Of a stretch of 64,000 bases of DNA, positions 24,912 to 36,907 are shown piece after piece. A model generated the notes under the pieces. The model was not told the DNA's origin and did not search any database. It saw nothing but the letters and a program-made list of their open reading frames with translations. Source of the stretch: Polychytrium aggregatum (taxonomy: Eukaryota; Chytridiomycota; Chytridiomycetes; Polychytriales). The translations under genes and the position numbers were made by a program. The stretch is from assembly GCF_025602895.1 (NCBI RefSeq), contig NW_026516269.1, forward strand, positions 124,001-188,000, given 5' to 3'. Positions within the stretch are counted from its first letter, which is position 1, and each line of letters starts with the position of its first letter.

Positions 24912-26166
24912 CGGGGAAAGCGCTGGGGGCGAGCAGGCGCTATCGAGGGCCAAGGTGAAGCCAGGGCCGCGGCGAGAGCAAGCAGGATCGATCGGCAGTG
25001 ATCGGCAGAGGGCAGGTGGCCACGAAGCGCTGCTGCGAGATGGGCCTGGGCACTGCGTCGGTGGTGGTGTTGTGTAGTGTTGCCGGCTCTGGGGACGGAC
25101 GCAGACGCAGACGCAAATGCAGACGCAAATGCAGATGCAGATGCAGATGCCGAAGCGGTGCAGCACAACAGCGACAGCGTGCGGGAGGCAGAGCCCGACA
25201 GCCCAAAACGGAGCGGCATTGTGGCCCCGCCGGTCTCGTTGGTGATCGGCCCACCACCGCCCAGGTGTTCGCAGGCCGCGACGGCTTCCAGGCAACCTGC
25301 ACACCCTCCTGCTGCTACCGATGTTCCCGCTCAGGTCGCCAGCCCGTCGAAGGTTGCAGCACCTCCCCCTTCGTCGTCGGCACAGCGGCGCCGTCGGGTT
25401 TGCGTCGAGCCGTGCCCAGCCTGCCCACAGGCTGTAGCTGCACAGACGACACCGACACTCGCCGTGTGGTGCCCCAGACGCAAGACACGCCGAGCACCCC
25501 CTCACCGAAATCTGTCTCTGGCAACGTCGCCCCCTGGATGAGGGGTAATCCGCCGGCGCCGCGAGCAGGCTGGAACTGAGGTCTCGTATCGCCAGGGCAG
25601 GACCGGGAGGTCTGCGCTTGAGGCTGTCCGGGCAGCACTCCCGACGCCGATGGCTATTCGGCTGCCACTGCCGAGCGGCTGCTCCAGACATGCAGGGCAG
25701 GTCGGTGGAAGAGAGCCAGCACCGGCCGGTGTGCTGGGGCGAGCACCGAGTCTTGGGAAGGACGCATCTCAGGGCTGTGGCTGGCACGGGCGTGGCTGGC
25801 ACGAGTGCGGCTGGCATGGCGCGGCTTGCGGATCGAGCGGATCGAGCGGATCGAGCCGGATCGAGGGCATCCGCCCCGGTACTGCGCAGCCACGATAAGC
25901 ACACGTGACGCCTCGCCACACAAACAGTCCCGCTCGCGCCATCGGCCGCGAGAAAGGGCGTCTCCCAAGCGCTTCCCCGTCGCCGACAACACTGACGACA
26001 CCCGCGACATCCAAGGAAGACATCCGCGGCGTCGGCGCAGACAACACCATCGACTACATCGGCCCCATCGGCGACACCCAGCGCACCTAGCATCGTCCCG
26101 AGCCATCGTCTGTCCACTCACCGTCCATATATTCCTCGCCGGCTCCCCTTCTCCCGCTCCACCGCC
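24912..26166. promoter_or_regulatory. Divergent intergenic region with low-complexity DNA
   Basis: About 1.25 kb between the start codons of the BRWD-like gene (-) and the Vsb1-like gene (+), so it presumably contains both promoters. It is GC-rich, with degenerate short tandem repeats: GCAGACGCAAAT-type at about 25096-25152 and GGATCGAGC-type at about 25827-25865. Long open frames across it have no recognisable domain and an Arg/Pro/Ala/Cys composition typical of non-coding GC-rich DNA. Confidence 0.5.
25096..25152. repeat. Degenerate GCAGAC/GCAAAT hexamer array
   Basis: About nine tandem hexamers alternating GCAGAC, GCAAAT and GCAGAT in the divergent intergenic region. It is a simple satellite; the frame encodes Ala-Asp/Asn repeats with no support for translation. 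Confidence 0.75.
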
Positions 26167-29100
26167 ATGGATGACGGCCCCGCCCCAACAACCTCCATCG
26201 AAATCGACGATGCCACCTCCAGCTCGCCGGCAAAGTCCCTGAAGCGTGTGACCTCCGTTCATCGACCAAAGTCACGGTCACACTACTCCTCGCTCTCCAT
26301 AACAGAGAACGTGCTGCGTACGTATTGGTCTGCGGTCTCGTTGCTGGGTGGGTGGTTGTCCGGGGGAGCTCCGGCTGTCCAAGCCAACGGCTCATTTTTT
26401 GTGCTCTGTCCCATCTACCGCCGTCTCACCATGCCCTCGTCGCATCGGCGGACTTCACAGCCGCTGAGTTCCAGCACACCGAGTCGTTTGTTACGGCCTC
26501 GGCCAAGGAAGTGCGAGAGGTAAGTCGTGCCAGCAACGCATACCAGGGGAGGGGGAGCAGCCTTGCCCCACATATTCCCTGTCACTTGGCCGCTGGAAGC
26601 GACCCCGGCCTTGGCTTGGCATGTGCGCTCGTCCAGCTTTACTGTGACGCTCCCATGTTCGCCCTCGACACCAGCCTCACGCTCCTGTGACGCATTGCAT
26701 CTCCCGCATCTCGCGCCGGACAGCAAACTGTCGGATGGACCCTGAGGGAGTTGAGCATGGTGCTCCCCGAAGACAACGAGCCCAGCGAGCCCGCTGTCGC
26801 CACGACTTCCGACCGTCCCTCGTCGGCAATATACAGCCCCCTCCGTCTCAGCAAGCAGTCGTTTGAGGGCGAGAGCCAGCATCCCTCGCAGCTCTCGGCC
26901 ATGGCAAAGACGGTGCTGTTCAAGGACGAGATCGATGAAAGCGTCCGCCATCGGCCGGACTTGGCCATCGAGACCTCGAGCTCGTCGCTTGGCGTCAAAT
27001 CCAGAAGCAGCCCGTGCCAGGAGCTGGAAGACGACGACGACTCCATCATCCAGAGCGAGGACCACTCGTTCGAGTTTGAGCGCCGCCCGCTGCTGACCCC
27101 AAGCCACCAGAGCGGCGACTTTAGACGACGACGATCCTTTGACGAGGACTACGGCGAGCCCTCGCGCTGGCCCCTCGTCGAGTATTGGAAACACCTGAAA
27201 CGAAACCCACCGCGTCGTGAGGACTTTTGGATGCTGGTCTCCAGCATTGGCCAGGCCCTCCCTGCTGTTGTCCTTGGTGTCATTCTCAACCTTCTGGATG
27301 CAGTAAGTTGTGTCCCTCGGTCGCCAGCCCTGCCACCTTCCCAGCCCCTCTTGCTTTTGGCTATTCCTCTGGGCTTTGTCCGTTTCGGCGCCGAGCAACT
27401 GCCTCCCAGACCACAGGTGGGGTGGGCGAGGACGAGCTCCGCCCCACACTGTCTTTACGCACCGGCGATTCTAAAGTCATACCCCCCCTATTGGCTGCGC
27501 TGCTTCCCAGATGTCCTACGGCATTATCATCTTCCCATCAGGCGATAAGCACATCCCCGAGTCGGCCCCTCAAAGCGGTATATCCATGTATTTCGCCAGG
27601 TAAGCTCGGGCCGCACCGGTGGCGTGCCCTGTCGGGACCTGACCGAACAAGCGATGGCTGCACATGTTCGGTCGTCAGTGTCGACACCGGGGTCACAGCG
27701 TGAGATCATGGCAGGAATCTACGATCCACGAAGGATCCACCGAAGCAATTGTCAGCGACTGCTCGTGCAAAATGTCGCGCAGACCTGGCAGCGCCCCTCG
27801 ACTGCCCGCATTGCCGTCTGCCGCGACTACAACTGCATGGCTGACAGCCCGCCGGTCGGCCCATCACTCTCGCTTCGTCTCTCTTGCCGACAACCCGGCG
27901 CATCAACCTCAGCACTGTGATTGCCCAGCTGGTCTACACCTTTGGTGGCTCGGCATTCAAGGGCGTCAACGGCAGCATGATGATCGAAGTCATGCCCTTC
28001 CTCCACATCATATGCAAGATCATCGAAGGAGAGATGAGGGGCATGGATGACCACTCGATCCTGGCAACCATCATGATCACCTACTCGATCAGCACGCTGC
28101 TGACCGGGCTGATCTTCTTGTTGATCGGTGTCCTCAAGCTGGGAAACATCATCCAGTTCTTCCCGCGACACATTCTGGTCGGATGCATTGGTAGGTGCCA
28201 AGCGCAAGCCTCGCTCGCTGGTGCACGTCCTCGTGTATGAGATATCATGTTATTTTCGTGGAGGCACATCGCCGTTTGATCCATCGGGCCCCCAGTTGAT
28301 GGACAATGTCCTCCGGTCGATGGATGATGCCTATTGTTTGATCCACTACGCCTATTGTCCGATGAGTGAGGCTGGCTGCTCCACGGATTGCAATTGACAT
28401 TTGCCGGATGTGAACCACGCGATTATTGAATCGGGTAACTCTTCCCAGGCGGAATCGGCTTTTTCTTGATCAAGACCGGAATTGAAGTCACCACTGGCGT
28501 GACATCGGAGCACGTCTTGGAGTACCTCCATGCGATCTTTCAGCCCCACCTCCTGGTGCTGTGGGCCTCGAGCTTGGGCCTGGCGCTCTTCCTCAAGTTC
28601 CTGCAGCGCTTCATCCACCACCCGCTCTTTGTCCCTACGTTCTATGTGGTCGTTCCGATTGTGTTTTACATCTTTGTGTGGATTTTTGGCCTCAAGCTCG
28701 ACGATCTGCGCAAGGCGCGATGGCTCTTTGATCTACCAGAGGGCAAGCAGGTTCCTTTCTACACCTTTTGGACCTACTTTGACCTGGGTGCTGTGCATTG
28801 GAGTGCCATTCCAGGTAAGGGATAAACCGAAAGGTGCAGGACATGCCAGCTCTGAAATGTAGGCGGGCCTGTGTTGACCGTGGTCGTCTCCCTCCTCACA
28901 GGAACCTTCCCGACCATGCTCGCGCTCACGTTCTTTGGCATCCTCCACGTGCCGATCAATGGTATGGACTGTGTGTGCGTTGGATAACGCGATCGCTTGC
29001 TTGTGTCCGCTGCTTACACACCCGAAACGACCTCGAGCCTATTTAACTCCTTACCACGCATCTCTGCTACTCGGGCAACACATCGATATCAGTTCCGGCC

Positions 29101-31776
29101 CTGGTGAGTCCATGGCTTGCTGCGCACAGTTGCATGGTGCATTGTCGGTGATTGAAACGAAAGCAATCTGTTGTTCTCTGTCGGATCGCTTACGTCTCCC
29201 CCTCGCTGCGCGTTCAGGCCGTCTCGACTCACCAAGAATTCGATATTAATCATGAGATTGTCGGGCATGGTATCAGCAACATTGTGTCGAGTTTCTTTGG
29301 AACCATTCAAAACTATCTCGTGTAGGTGTCGTTGTCCACAGCGTTCGCTGCACTGGCCCTGCCTTGCCTTGCCTTGCCTCGCTAACGACCCGCAATTCCC
29401 TTGTTCCGAAACAACAACAGCTACTCCAACTCGGTCCTCTATATCCGCTCCGGTGGCGGTTCCGTCATTGGCGGATTCTTGCTCGCAGTTGGCACGTCCA
29501 TTGTGTGGTTTGCAGGCAGTGCCGTCATCAGCATAGTCCCCACCTTGGTCGTTGGAGCGTAAGTGAATCTCGAGCAGCTTTGCTCATGCACCATCCTCGA
29601 GCTTGGGCATTGTGACTGCGATTTTGCACAAACACCGCACTGCATCACATATTGATCCGTTTTGCTCTGGCATCGCGACGTCGTCTTGTCAGTCTCATCT
29701 TCCATCTGGGAATCGATCTGATGAAAGAGAGCATCATCGACACCTGGAACGTCGGTATCCATCCGCTCGAATACTTCACAATTATCACCATCGTCGTGAC
29801 CATGGGTGAGCGACCGTGCAAATCCATCGGCCATGCGTCTGCGTGCACAACAGTCAAAGCCGCGATGACGGAGAGAGGGGGGGGGTGCCATCATCCTGCG
29901 TCGAGGTACCCACGTCCTCGACCGACATTGAAACAACACACTAATTCCATTCGGGGCACCAGGTGTCTTTGGCTTCACCGAGGGTATCATTGTCGGCATC
30001 ATTCTTGCCTGTGTCTTCTTTGTGGTCATGTACAGCAGAAAGGTAAGGCGCGACCGCGAACTCATTCACAGCCTTTCGCCAGTGCTCTTCGAACTCCCAT
30101 CGCAATTGTATATCGTGAATCGTGTGTCGTGCATTGTATCGTGCGGTACCCAAGGACGGACTGCCCGACCATCTTCAAGCTCTGCGATAGCTGCGCTCCG
30201 TTCTCGTTCCCGCCGATACAATACTGACCTCGGCTGCCCTCGTTGTGTCAGTCGGTCATCCGAGCAAACTACACCGGCATGGAACTACGTTCGACCGTTC
30301 ACAGACTCTATCGGCAGCGCCAGTTCCTGGACAATGTTGGCGATCAGATCCACATCATCAAGCTGCAGGGGTATGTTCAAATCCATTTGTTGCGCCAGCC
30401 GAACAGTGTTCTATTTGCTTGTGATCAGATGCAGTGATATGACAGTATCGAGCGTGTGGCTGTTTTGTTTGCCCCAAACCCAGCGGTCGTCTAAGCAACT
30501 GACATCGACATATCACCATACATCGACCACATCTAGATTCATGTTTTTCGGCACGGTCAACCAGCGTAAGTGCAAGAAAGCCAGAGCCACATGTCACCAC
30601 GCAGCATCTGCCCGCGCTACCGCCGTCCGTTGATGGATGTCAAACTAACGATAGCACAACCAACTCAATCTGTTTACCTCAACAGTGGATGCCTACATCT
30701 GCGAGCTGATCCACGAGATCACGCGCATCCGCTTTGTCATCTTGGACTTTTCCCTGATCAACGGCATGGACTACAGCGCCATGGAGTCGTTCCTGCGGAT
30801 CCGCAGGATCTTCCGCGAGTACCACACGCATCTGGTCTTTGCCAGCCTCGGCGCCGAAAGTACGCGCGAGGTCTCCAAGAGCGGGCTGTTCGACACGGAC
30901 GAGAACGGCGAGTCGTTTGTGCATAACTTTGAGACCCTCAACGAGTCGCTCGAGTGGTGCGAAAACCAGCTTCTGCAAACCTTTTACCGCAAGAGCCACG
31001 CGCGCACCTCCTCCAAGGTGGACATTCCCGAGAAGAAGAAGGAGCGCGACCAGACGCTGTCGCCTGTGCTTTCAGTGCGCGGACGACAGGCCCAGCTGGC
31101 CGCCTCTCTCGCCCTTGAGAACCAGGTGCAGCAGCACCGGTACGCTGGCGGCAAGACCTCGCCCATCTCGATCCTGATGCAAGCGTTCTCGGAAGTTTTT
31201 GAGGAAGCCGATGTGGACGAGCTGATCTCGCTCACCGAGTATTTCGAGCAGATCCAGATTCCCAAGGGCCACGTCCTCTGGCATCCAAACCAAGATGCGC
31301 GCGAGCTGTATGTCATCGAGTCTGGTACGCTCCTGATGGTCATTGGCTCGGAGGAAGCTGAGCACTCCAAGGTTGTCGAGACGCTCCTGGCCGGCTCGAT
31401 GGTTGGCGAGCTCGAGATGTTCTCGGGCCAGCGCCGTATGTACAGACTGGTTGCCGACGATGACTCGGTCATTTGGAAGGTGAGTCGAGCGGGCTCGGCG
31501 ACACTTGGAATTGGAGGGATCTGGCGATTCCTTCCGTGCATGTACACGTACGCAAGGGATGCTGCAATGTCACGATGTTGGCGAGCCCCCGAATCAGCGG
31601 GATCCGCACTGACCAGGCAATCCCTCTGCCCGCACTCCATGCAGCTCGACAAGGACACCTTCGACAAGCTCTGTGACCAGCACCCCCGCAAGATGCTGAT
31701 CTTCATCACCCGTATTGCCCTGGCCTTTGACTCGGTCCGTCTGCACAACACCCTGGCCCACTTTGCACGGGACTAG
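26167..31776 (+). CDS. Vsb1-like vacuolar SulP-family membrane protein with STAS and cyclic-nucleotide-binding domains
   Basis: A multi-exon gene encoding roughly 1050 aa. Exon 1 is 26167-26317. Exon 3 (26724-27302) carries an acidic, phosphorylatable N-terminal region and the first membrane helix (VVLGVILNLLDA, continuing in the next exon as MSYGIIIFPSG). Further exons near 27885-28190, 28449-28814, 28900-28960, 29215-29322, 29419-29560, 29695-29803 and 29963-30042 encode the SulP transmembrane core. STAS begins near 30245 (VGDQIHIIKLQG) and continues at 30540-30565 (FMFFGTVNQ). The next exon begins near 30687 (DAYICELIHEI), contains VILDFSLINGMDYSA, and runs into a C-terminal cNMP-binding-type domain (about 31160-31480, GSMVGELEMFSGQRR). 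The last exon is about 31644-31776. This architecture is that of yeast Vsb1/YGR125W, implicated in vacuolar accumulation of basic amino acids. Whether this copy moves amino acids or anions cannot be read from the sequence. Confidence 0.9.
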
Positions 31777-32343
31777 AGCTGGAGAGACAGAGGAGAGAGG
31801 GAAGGCTGGACATTTGCTTGGCCATCTAGAGTTGCTGAGGAAGAAACGTGACGTTGCGGTTCCCCGCTCCTCCTCCTTCCGAGCCCAGCATGCTCAAGAA
31901 ATAAAATCGATCGGATCCATTGGCTTTTTGCAAGACCATCCAGCCACAGTTGGATGGCTAACTGGACTGGCACAACTGCCGTTTCCAAGCGAGCATTGTG
32001 GCAGCAACTCCCGGTGACGTCGATGTCACTTTGGCCATCACAGGGCGCTCCGCTTCACGTTGTATGGACAGTACTTGTTGCACTCAGCAGTGACCACGGG
32101 CTTCGTACCATGTTGCGCGGGGGTTCTCGGGCCGACTGCCGTCGGTGGTGATTTAACCGATGCCGAGCAATCCTCGGGTCACCAAGTCTGCAAGCCGTAT
32201 ATCGCGCTGACATTTGGGGGTCGCCTGTAGTGTCCGGCTCACCTCTCCAAACTCTCCGGGAGAATTCCCAAATCTCCAAAGATATCCCCATTGGGTTCAT
32301 CTCCGTGCTATACTTTCTCCTTCTCCGCGTTGGTGTTGGCCCC
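31777..32343. other. Intergenic region; may hold a missed 5' exon of the next gene
   Basis: 3' flank of the Vsb1-like gene and 5' flank of the first SH3 membrane gene. In the frame of the next gene a hydrophobic stretch (ISVLYFLLLRVGVG) lies at about 32300-32343 without an upstream ATG. A short 5' exon donating the start codon is possible, but I could not place one. Confidence 0.4.
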
Positions 32344-34400
32344 ATGTCGAACTGGTTCATCTCATACAATTCGACGCTCAATTCGACGCTTCCCGTGTGC
32401 CAGAGCTCTGGCGGTTTGCCTTCGACCCTGGTCGCCCAGCTTGGCGACTTGGTCCAGCCTCTTGAGCGATGCGGCTCGGTCGATGGGGATCAAACATTCC
32501 ACTACTATTCCCTCGATTCCTCCCAGTCCATCGTAACCAACCGGGCATGTTCCGATCCTGCCTGTACCATCGCCTGCCGGAACTCAACATCCACGTTGTC
32601 ACCCACAGCATCGAAATGCTCCAGTGGTCAGTTGACTCTCGCTCCTTCCGGATTCAACTACCAGGCGCCGGGGTAAGCTGATCATTTGGTATGCAAAACG
32701 GGGACGTCGCTGCAAGTGATGCGATGGTGACAGAGCCCTTCGGCCTCGAATCTCACCAACTCGATGCGATGCTTGTTTTCCGTCTTTTTTTCCCCTCTTT
32801 CGTCGTTCGTCCACCATCCCATACCACCAACCCATGCCACCATCCCATGCCACCGCAACAAATCGGACTGGCCGTTGTTTTCTCTCTCAGCACCATGGAT
32901 CCGTCCTTCAACACCGACAGCCTCATGTACCAGCCTAACTACCTCGACGCCACCTGCACCACCGTCAGCTCGGTGTGTCGCAGTCCCGTCTTCACCACCT
33001 GCACTATGATCGGCCCCGGCTTCTATGCGTACTCGATCCTTCTCCGGAACGGTAATAGCACCTTCATTCAGCCCTTTGGCTGTCTCGATGCCAACTGCAA
33101 CCAGTGCGAGCTCGATGCCAGCATTCTGCCCAATGCCTTGGCCAAGAGTCCGACCGACTGCTTTGCCGATACCGGCTCGACCTCCTACCAGCTCTATTTT
33201 CTGGCCAACAAGACCTCCGTCCCAACTGTCTTCCCGAACGGCAGTCTCCCCTTCGGCCCAAATCAGGTCGTTACTCCCAGTTCCGCTGCCTTGCCACCAC
33301 TGCCGTCAGAAGCTCCCAGTAATTCCGGGTTTCCCCTTAATATCACGCTTATAATTGTTTCTGCCGTTGGCGCAGGTAGGTCATCAGTCCATCGTATTGC
33401 TCTTTCATGATCATTGCGTTGCATTGCCTTGCGCCGGTCAGAGTGATTGACCCATGTCTTTTCTCCTTGATTATATTCCTTCAGTGTGTTTTGCTTTGTG
33501 TGTGGTTGGCACTATGGCCTACCACAAGCGCAGGAAGCAACGCTCCGATACTCGTGTAATCGTGGATCGAGAGTCTCCACCTCTTGATCAATATCTTCCG
33601 CCACCCAGGACCCGTCTGTCCTCCTCGACTCTTGCTCAAATCCCGGAAGAGCGGGTGGAAGCTCCCTCCGCGAGCTCTCCAAAGACGTCCGCGACAAGAC
33701 CCATATCGGTCAATATCCATACGTCGCCTGTTGTGCCCGCGGCCATGGCCTCGCCTTCATATGCGCTGTATCCCGATGGTGGGTCGATTATCCCTGCTGC
33801 GATGCTGTCATCGTACTATTCGAAGAACATGTCCGATTCCCCGCAAGTACCGTATGTTCTCCCGGATGGCACAGGCGCTTCCCAACAAATCAAGCCCTCG
33901 TATAGCGGTGATCCTCACGCCAGCTATATAAGCTACCAAGGTCATCAAAGCCACAGCAGTAGCAGCAGTAGCGGCAAGGGCTACAGCGCCCAGAATAGTT
34001 CAATCTCATCCCGCGTAGGTCATGTTGCCGGAAGACCAGTGACTCCAACCACAGGACCGACAACTCAGTTCATCGCGATCCAGAACCACGACGGCTACCC
34101 TGGCGCCGGAGAACTTTCATTCACGATTGGACAAGGTGTTACTGTGTTCCAAGTGCTACCAAGTGGATGGGCAATGGTGAGTGAGCTATGCAGATCTATC
34201 GATACAGCGACGATTTGGCGTGCACATTCAGGGCCCTCTGACGCTTTGGCGGAACCTACATTATGATCTAGTCGCAAAACAACGAGACTCTGGCTTTCGG
34301 ATTTGCTCCGGTGACCAAGCTTCGAGCCATAGAGGACACTCTCGGCAATATCGAACGTACTCAGTCGAGCGAAAGCCGCCCTCCTCGATATTCGATGTGA
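32344..34400 (+). CDS. Single-pass membrane protein with Cys-rich ectodomain and C-terminal SH3 (family member A)
   Basis: A four-exon model with consistent phases: 32344-32672, 32891-33375, 33485-34176, 34272-34400, giving 544 aa from the Met at 32344. The N-terminus is uncertain: a signal-peptide-like hydrophobic segment is in frame just upstream, so the true start may be in an earlier exon. The ectodomain (about 1-265) is rich in Cys and N-glycosylation sequons. A transmembrane helix spans the exon 2/3 junction (ITLIIVSAVGA + VCFALCVVGTMAY) and is followed by basic HKRRKQR, placing the C-terminus inside. A Ser/Pro-rich cytoplasmic linker leads to an SH3 domain (FIAIQNHDGYPGAGELSF, then GWAM spliced to SQNNETLAFGFAP). 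The layout matches the genes at 37659, 42448, 45292 and 60733. It is likely a surface sensor or scaffold; the ligand is unknown. Confidence 0.8.
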
Positions 34401-34525
34401 TCAAAGATGCGCTGCTTAGCTTGCTTCTATGTCCTTATCTCTATCCGTGCGCATCTGCTTATCCGTTGCTGTCAATTGCGGACGCTTCACCTGTTCATCT
34501 TGTGAGTTTGTTGGTTGTGGGAACC

Positions 34526-34918
34526 TATAGCGTTCCCAAAATGAAACGGGACACCCTGTCCTTAGCCAGGGCCGATGCTGCTTGCTGGAACCTGAATACA
34601 CACCCACCAACTGCTCCCATGGCCAAACAGCGTGCTCACCCGAGTACCTTGATATCGAGGAGCCATGGGGTTGTCAAGAGGGTTGAGTGAATACACGACA
34701 CTCCCGCATCGGGTGAATGCACCACACTCCCACATCGACACAGGGGCTCGACCGAGTGTATTCAAGACTACACTTTCCAAACCGACGAAAACAAAGAGAT
34801 TGCCAACCAGGACGGGAAACAATCGCATGGCTTGCCCGCTGGGCCTACAGCCAGTCAGCGGGTTTCAGACATCTGAAGCCAGAAAGTGACTGCCCCGTTT
34901 CTTTCTGGACCGATTGTA
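34526..34918 (-). mobile_element. Short non-autonomous TIR element (MITE-like), copy 1
   Basis: A 0.39-kb unit with inverted ends. The left end runs TATAGCGTTCCCAAAATG then AAACGGGACACC. The right end, read inwards, contains AGAAAGAAACGGGGCAG. Its interior is the reverse complement of a related unit at 60038-60449; the best-conserved block is near 34840-34900. There is no coding capacity. The AAACGGGACA core is shared with the ends of the mariner-Fanzor element at 51085-52200, so it may be mobilised by that family's transposase. It lies just downstream of SH3 gene A. Confidence 0.7.
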
Positions 34919-35472
34919 TGATCGGTTGGCTGCATTGGTGTGGGGATCGATGGATTAATGTGCTTATCATCAACTCGCTGAGCTGCGCGGCGTGCTGAAA
35001 GCACAATGGGACACCGTATCTGTGAATCAAACTCGTAGTAATTGAATCGTATCATAGGATCAAGTACGTCAAATCCTCTCTGGGTGTCTGTCGCACGGGC
35101 TCCACTCATGATTCCAATATCTCTGTGGTCGGCGTCTCATCACGAGTCCGTCACAGCAATGAGGGGCCAATCGACACTATTCATAATGACGGCTCGGAGC
35201 AAGAAGGATTCCTTGGATGCAAGCTGCAAGGCAGTGGTATGCAGATCGTCTCAAACACCCATCCTCCATCACGCGTTGTGCTGATCAACGCCCAGGTATC
35301 AAAGACTGACAGGCCCGCTTGCCGTCGTTGGTCTCATCGCCCTCGCCGCCCGTCCGGTCCGGCCAAGACAAACCTGCCAATGCCCCGCAACAGGGTTCCG
35401 ACCAACCATCCGTCCGAATATGCATTCAGCACTCTAATCCGATCTCTTTCTGCAACGCCGACAGAGAGTTCG
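34919..35472. other. Intergenic region, no assigned gene
   Basis: This follows the short TIR element. A further TIR-like string (AATGGGACACC) occurs near 35003-35013, without a visible partner. Frames overlapping 35125-35470 continue into the small gene at 35473, but I see no conserved motif upstream of its ATG. Confidence 0.35.
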
Positions 35473-35854
35473 ATGTCTCCTGGCTCTCATGGCGATCACC
35501 CGTCGGCGACGACCGCCCCTGGCGAAGCGCCAGCAGCACAGCCAGCCCAGAGCGAAACAGACAAAAAGAGTGAGCGCCAGCACCGCATCCGAGCCGGGAG
35601 TTTGCAGTTGGGTAGAAATCGTCACGGATTTGCATTGTCGATGATCTCCCCCTGGCGCCCACTCCCCTCGGCTGTGCCGATCGCTATCCCGACACGGAGC
35701 TCCTACTCACACAGAGTTCATCCGCCCGCTGACAGAGAGCCATGAGGAGATCATGTCCGAGCTGCGGAAGCTTGTTCATTCGCTGGATGATGAAGACTGG
35801 CAGTTTGAAAGCGAGTCTGCGATCACCCCGGCTCAGAGGCCATTTATCTACTAG
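35473..35854 (+). CDS. Small hypothetical protein, 92 aa, two exons
   Basis: Exons 35473-35611 and 35715-35854 join in phase, with donor GGTAG and acceptor CACACAG, to give 92 aa starting MSPGSHGDHPSATT. The N-terminal half is disordered (Ala/Pro/Gln-rich). The C-terminal half is a compact, charged, probably helical segment (FIRPLTESHEEIMSELRKL, then DDEDWQFE) ending QRPFIY. I do not recognise the family. The exact phase match and well-behaved helical end support a real gene. An upstream in-frame extension before the chosen ATG remains possible. Confidence 0.5.
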
Positions 35855-36150
35855 GCGAACTGGATGACGATCGCTGCGACACAGGCTTTTGATTTGCAGG
35901 GTCTGTTGACTCATTCTCAAAGAATATACAGGACATTCCAACTTGAAACCGATATCTCCTTCATCTAGAGTTGGACGTCAGCGCCCCAGGAACGCCAGAT
36001 TGACCGGATATATCCGTTTTGTGGAAGCTGGGCAAAGGCGGCAACTCGAGTTCGACAGCCCGTTCTTCGCTGGCTCTGACGGCCCGCCGCTATCAGAAAA
36101 GGCTGGCCTTTATGGTCCATTGCTTATGATCGATCGAAGTGTCTAATAAA

Positions 36151-36790
36151 TCATAGGGAGTTTTCAACGCAAACGGAAGCAAATACGGAATCGAACTCGC
36201 TCGACACGATGGCCACGACCAGCCTCTCGGCTGCCGTGACGTTGTGCATGTCGAAGGGCAAGGCATACTCTATCGTCGGTCCGATGGAGGCCATGCAGAT
36301 CCGCAGCTGTGACATTGTTGGTGTTGCGAGGGAGGAGCCTGTTTGCAATTCGCCAGGTTGCCATTCGGGCGGCGTCATAACCACAGGATCTGCCGATCCA
36401 TCGGTAAGCCGTTGATGACAGAGATGGCGCCGAGGAACTTGGATTCCTCAGTGATGAAAAGCGACGAGCTGTCTTCAGTGTTGTTCGCCAAGCATTTGCA
36501 TGATGACAACTTGTATGAGCTGTCAAGGTGGATGCTGGCCTTGGAGCTGGCCCACATATGCACCTCGTCTGATCTGCGACGATAAAGTTGAATGGGTCAT
36601 CGAAGCGGCGATGTCGAACGCGAACGCAACGCCGCCTCCAAGCCATTCCGACCATGTTGGATAGCCATCAAGAGAGCGCCGAAGTTGGTGCTGAGGCCGT
36701 GCATGACGACGTGGGGCAGCGTTTGGATGCGGCTATTGATCTCGGAGGATGCGGTGAGCACGATGATGACGAGCGAGCCGCTGTAAATCA
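36151..36790 (-). pseudogene. Unrecognised minus-strand gene fragment or degraded gene
   Basis: Three protein-like segments read leftwards. The first, after TTTACAG at about 36780, begins GSLVIIVLTASSEINSRIQ and contains STNFGALLMAIQH. The second joins through acceptor GCAGATCAG near 36570 and contains ANNTEDSSSLFITEES then KFLGAISVINGLPMDR. The third ends at 36151 with AAERLVVAIVSSEF. The first junction is in phase. I could not join the second and third without a frame error. The 5' end stops close to the outer border of the inverted repeat (36908), so the gene may have been truncated or damaged there. The family is not recognised. Confidence 0.3.
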
Positions 36791-36907
36791 GACCCTATCA
36801 ATACCATCGAACCGACACCACCCATCCCCGTGTTGAGATCTCCCATTTCAGTCTCAACACCCCATATCAACGATCGTGGTCCATATTGTCCAGGGAAACT
36901 GGATAAA

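Noticed and set aside
24567-26117. A 516-codon open frame on the minus strand between the BRWD-like and Vsb1-like genes
   Set aside because: It overlaps the first BRWD exons in another frame, is rich in Cys/Arg/Ser/Pro with no domain, and lies in GC-rich repeat-bearing DNA where chance long frames are common.
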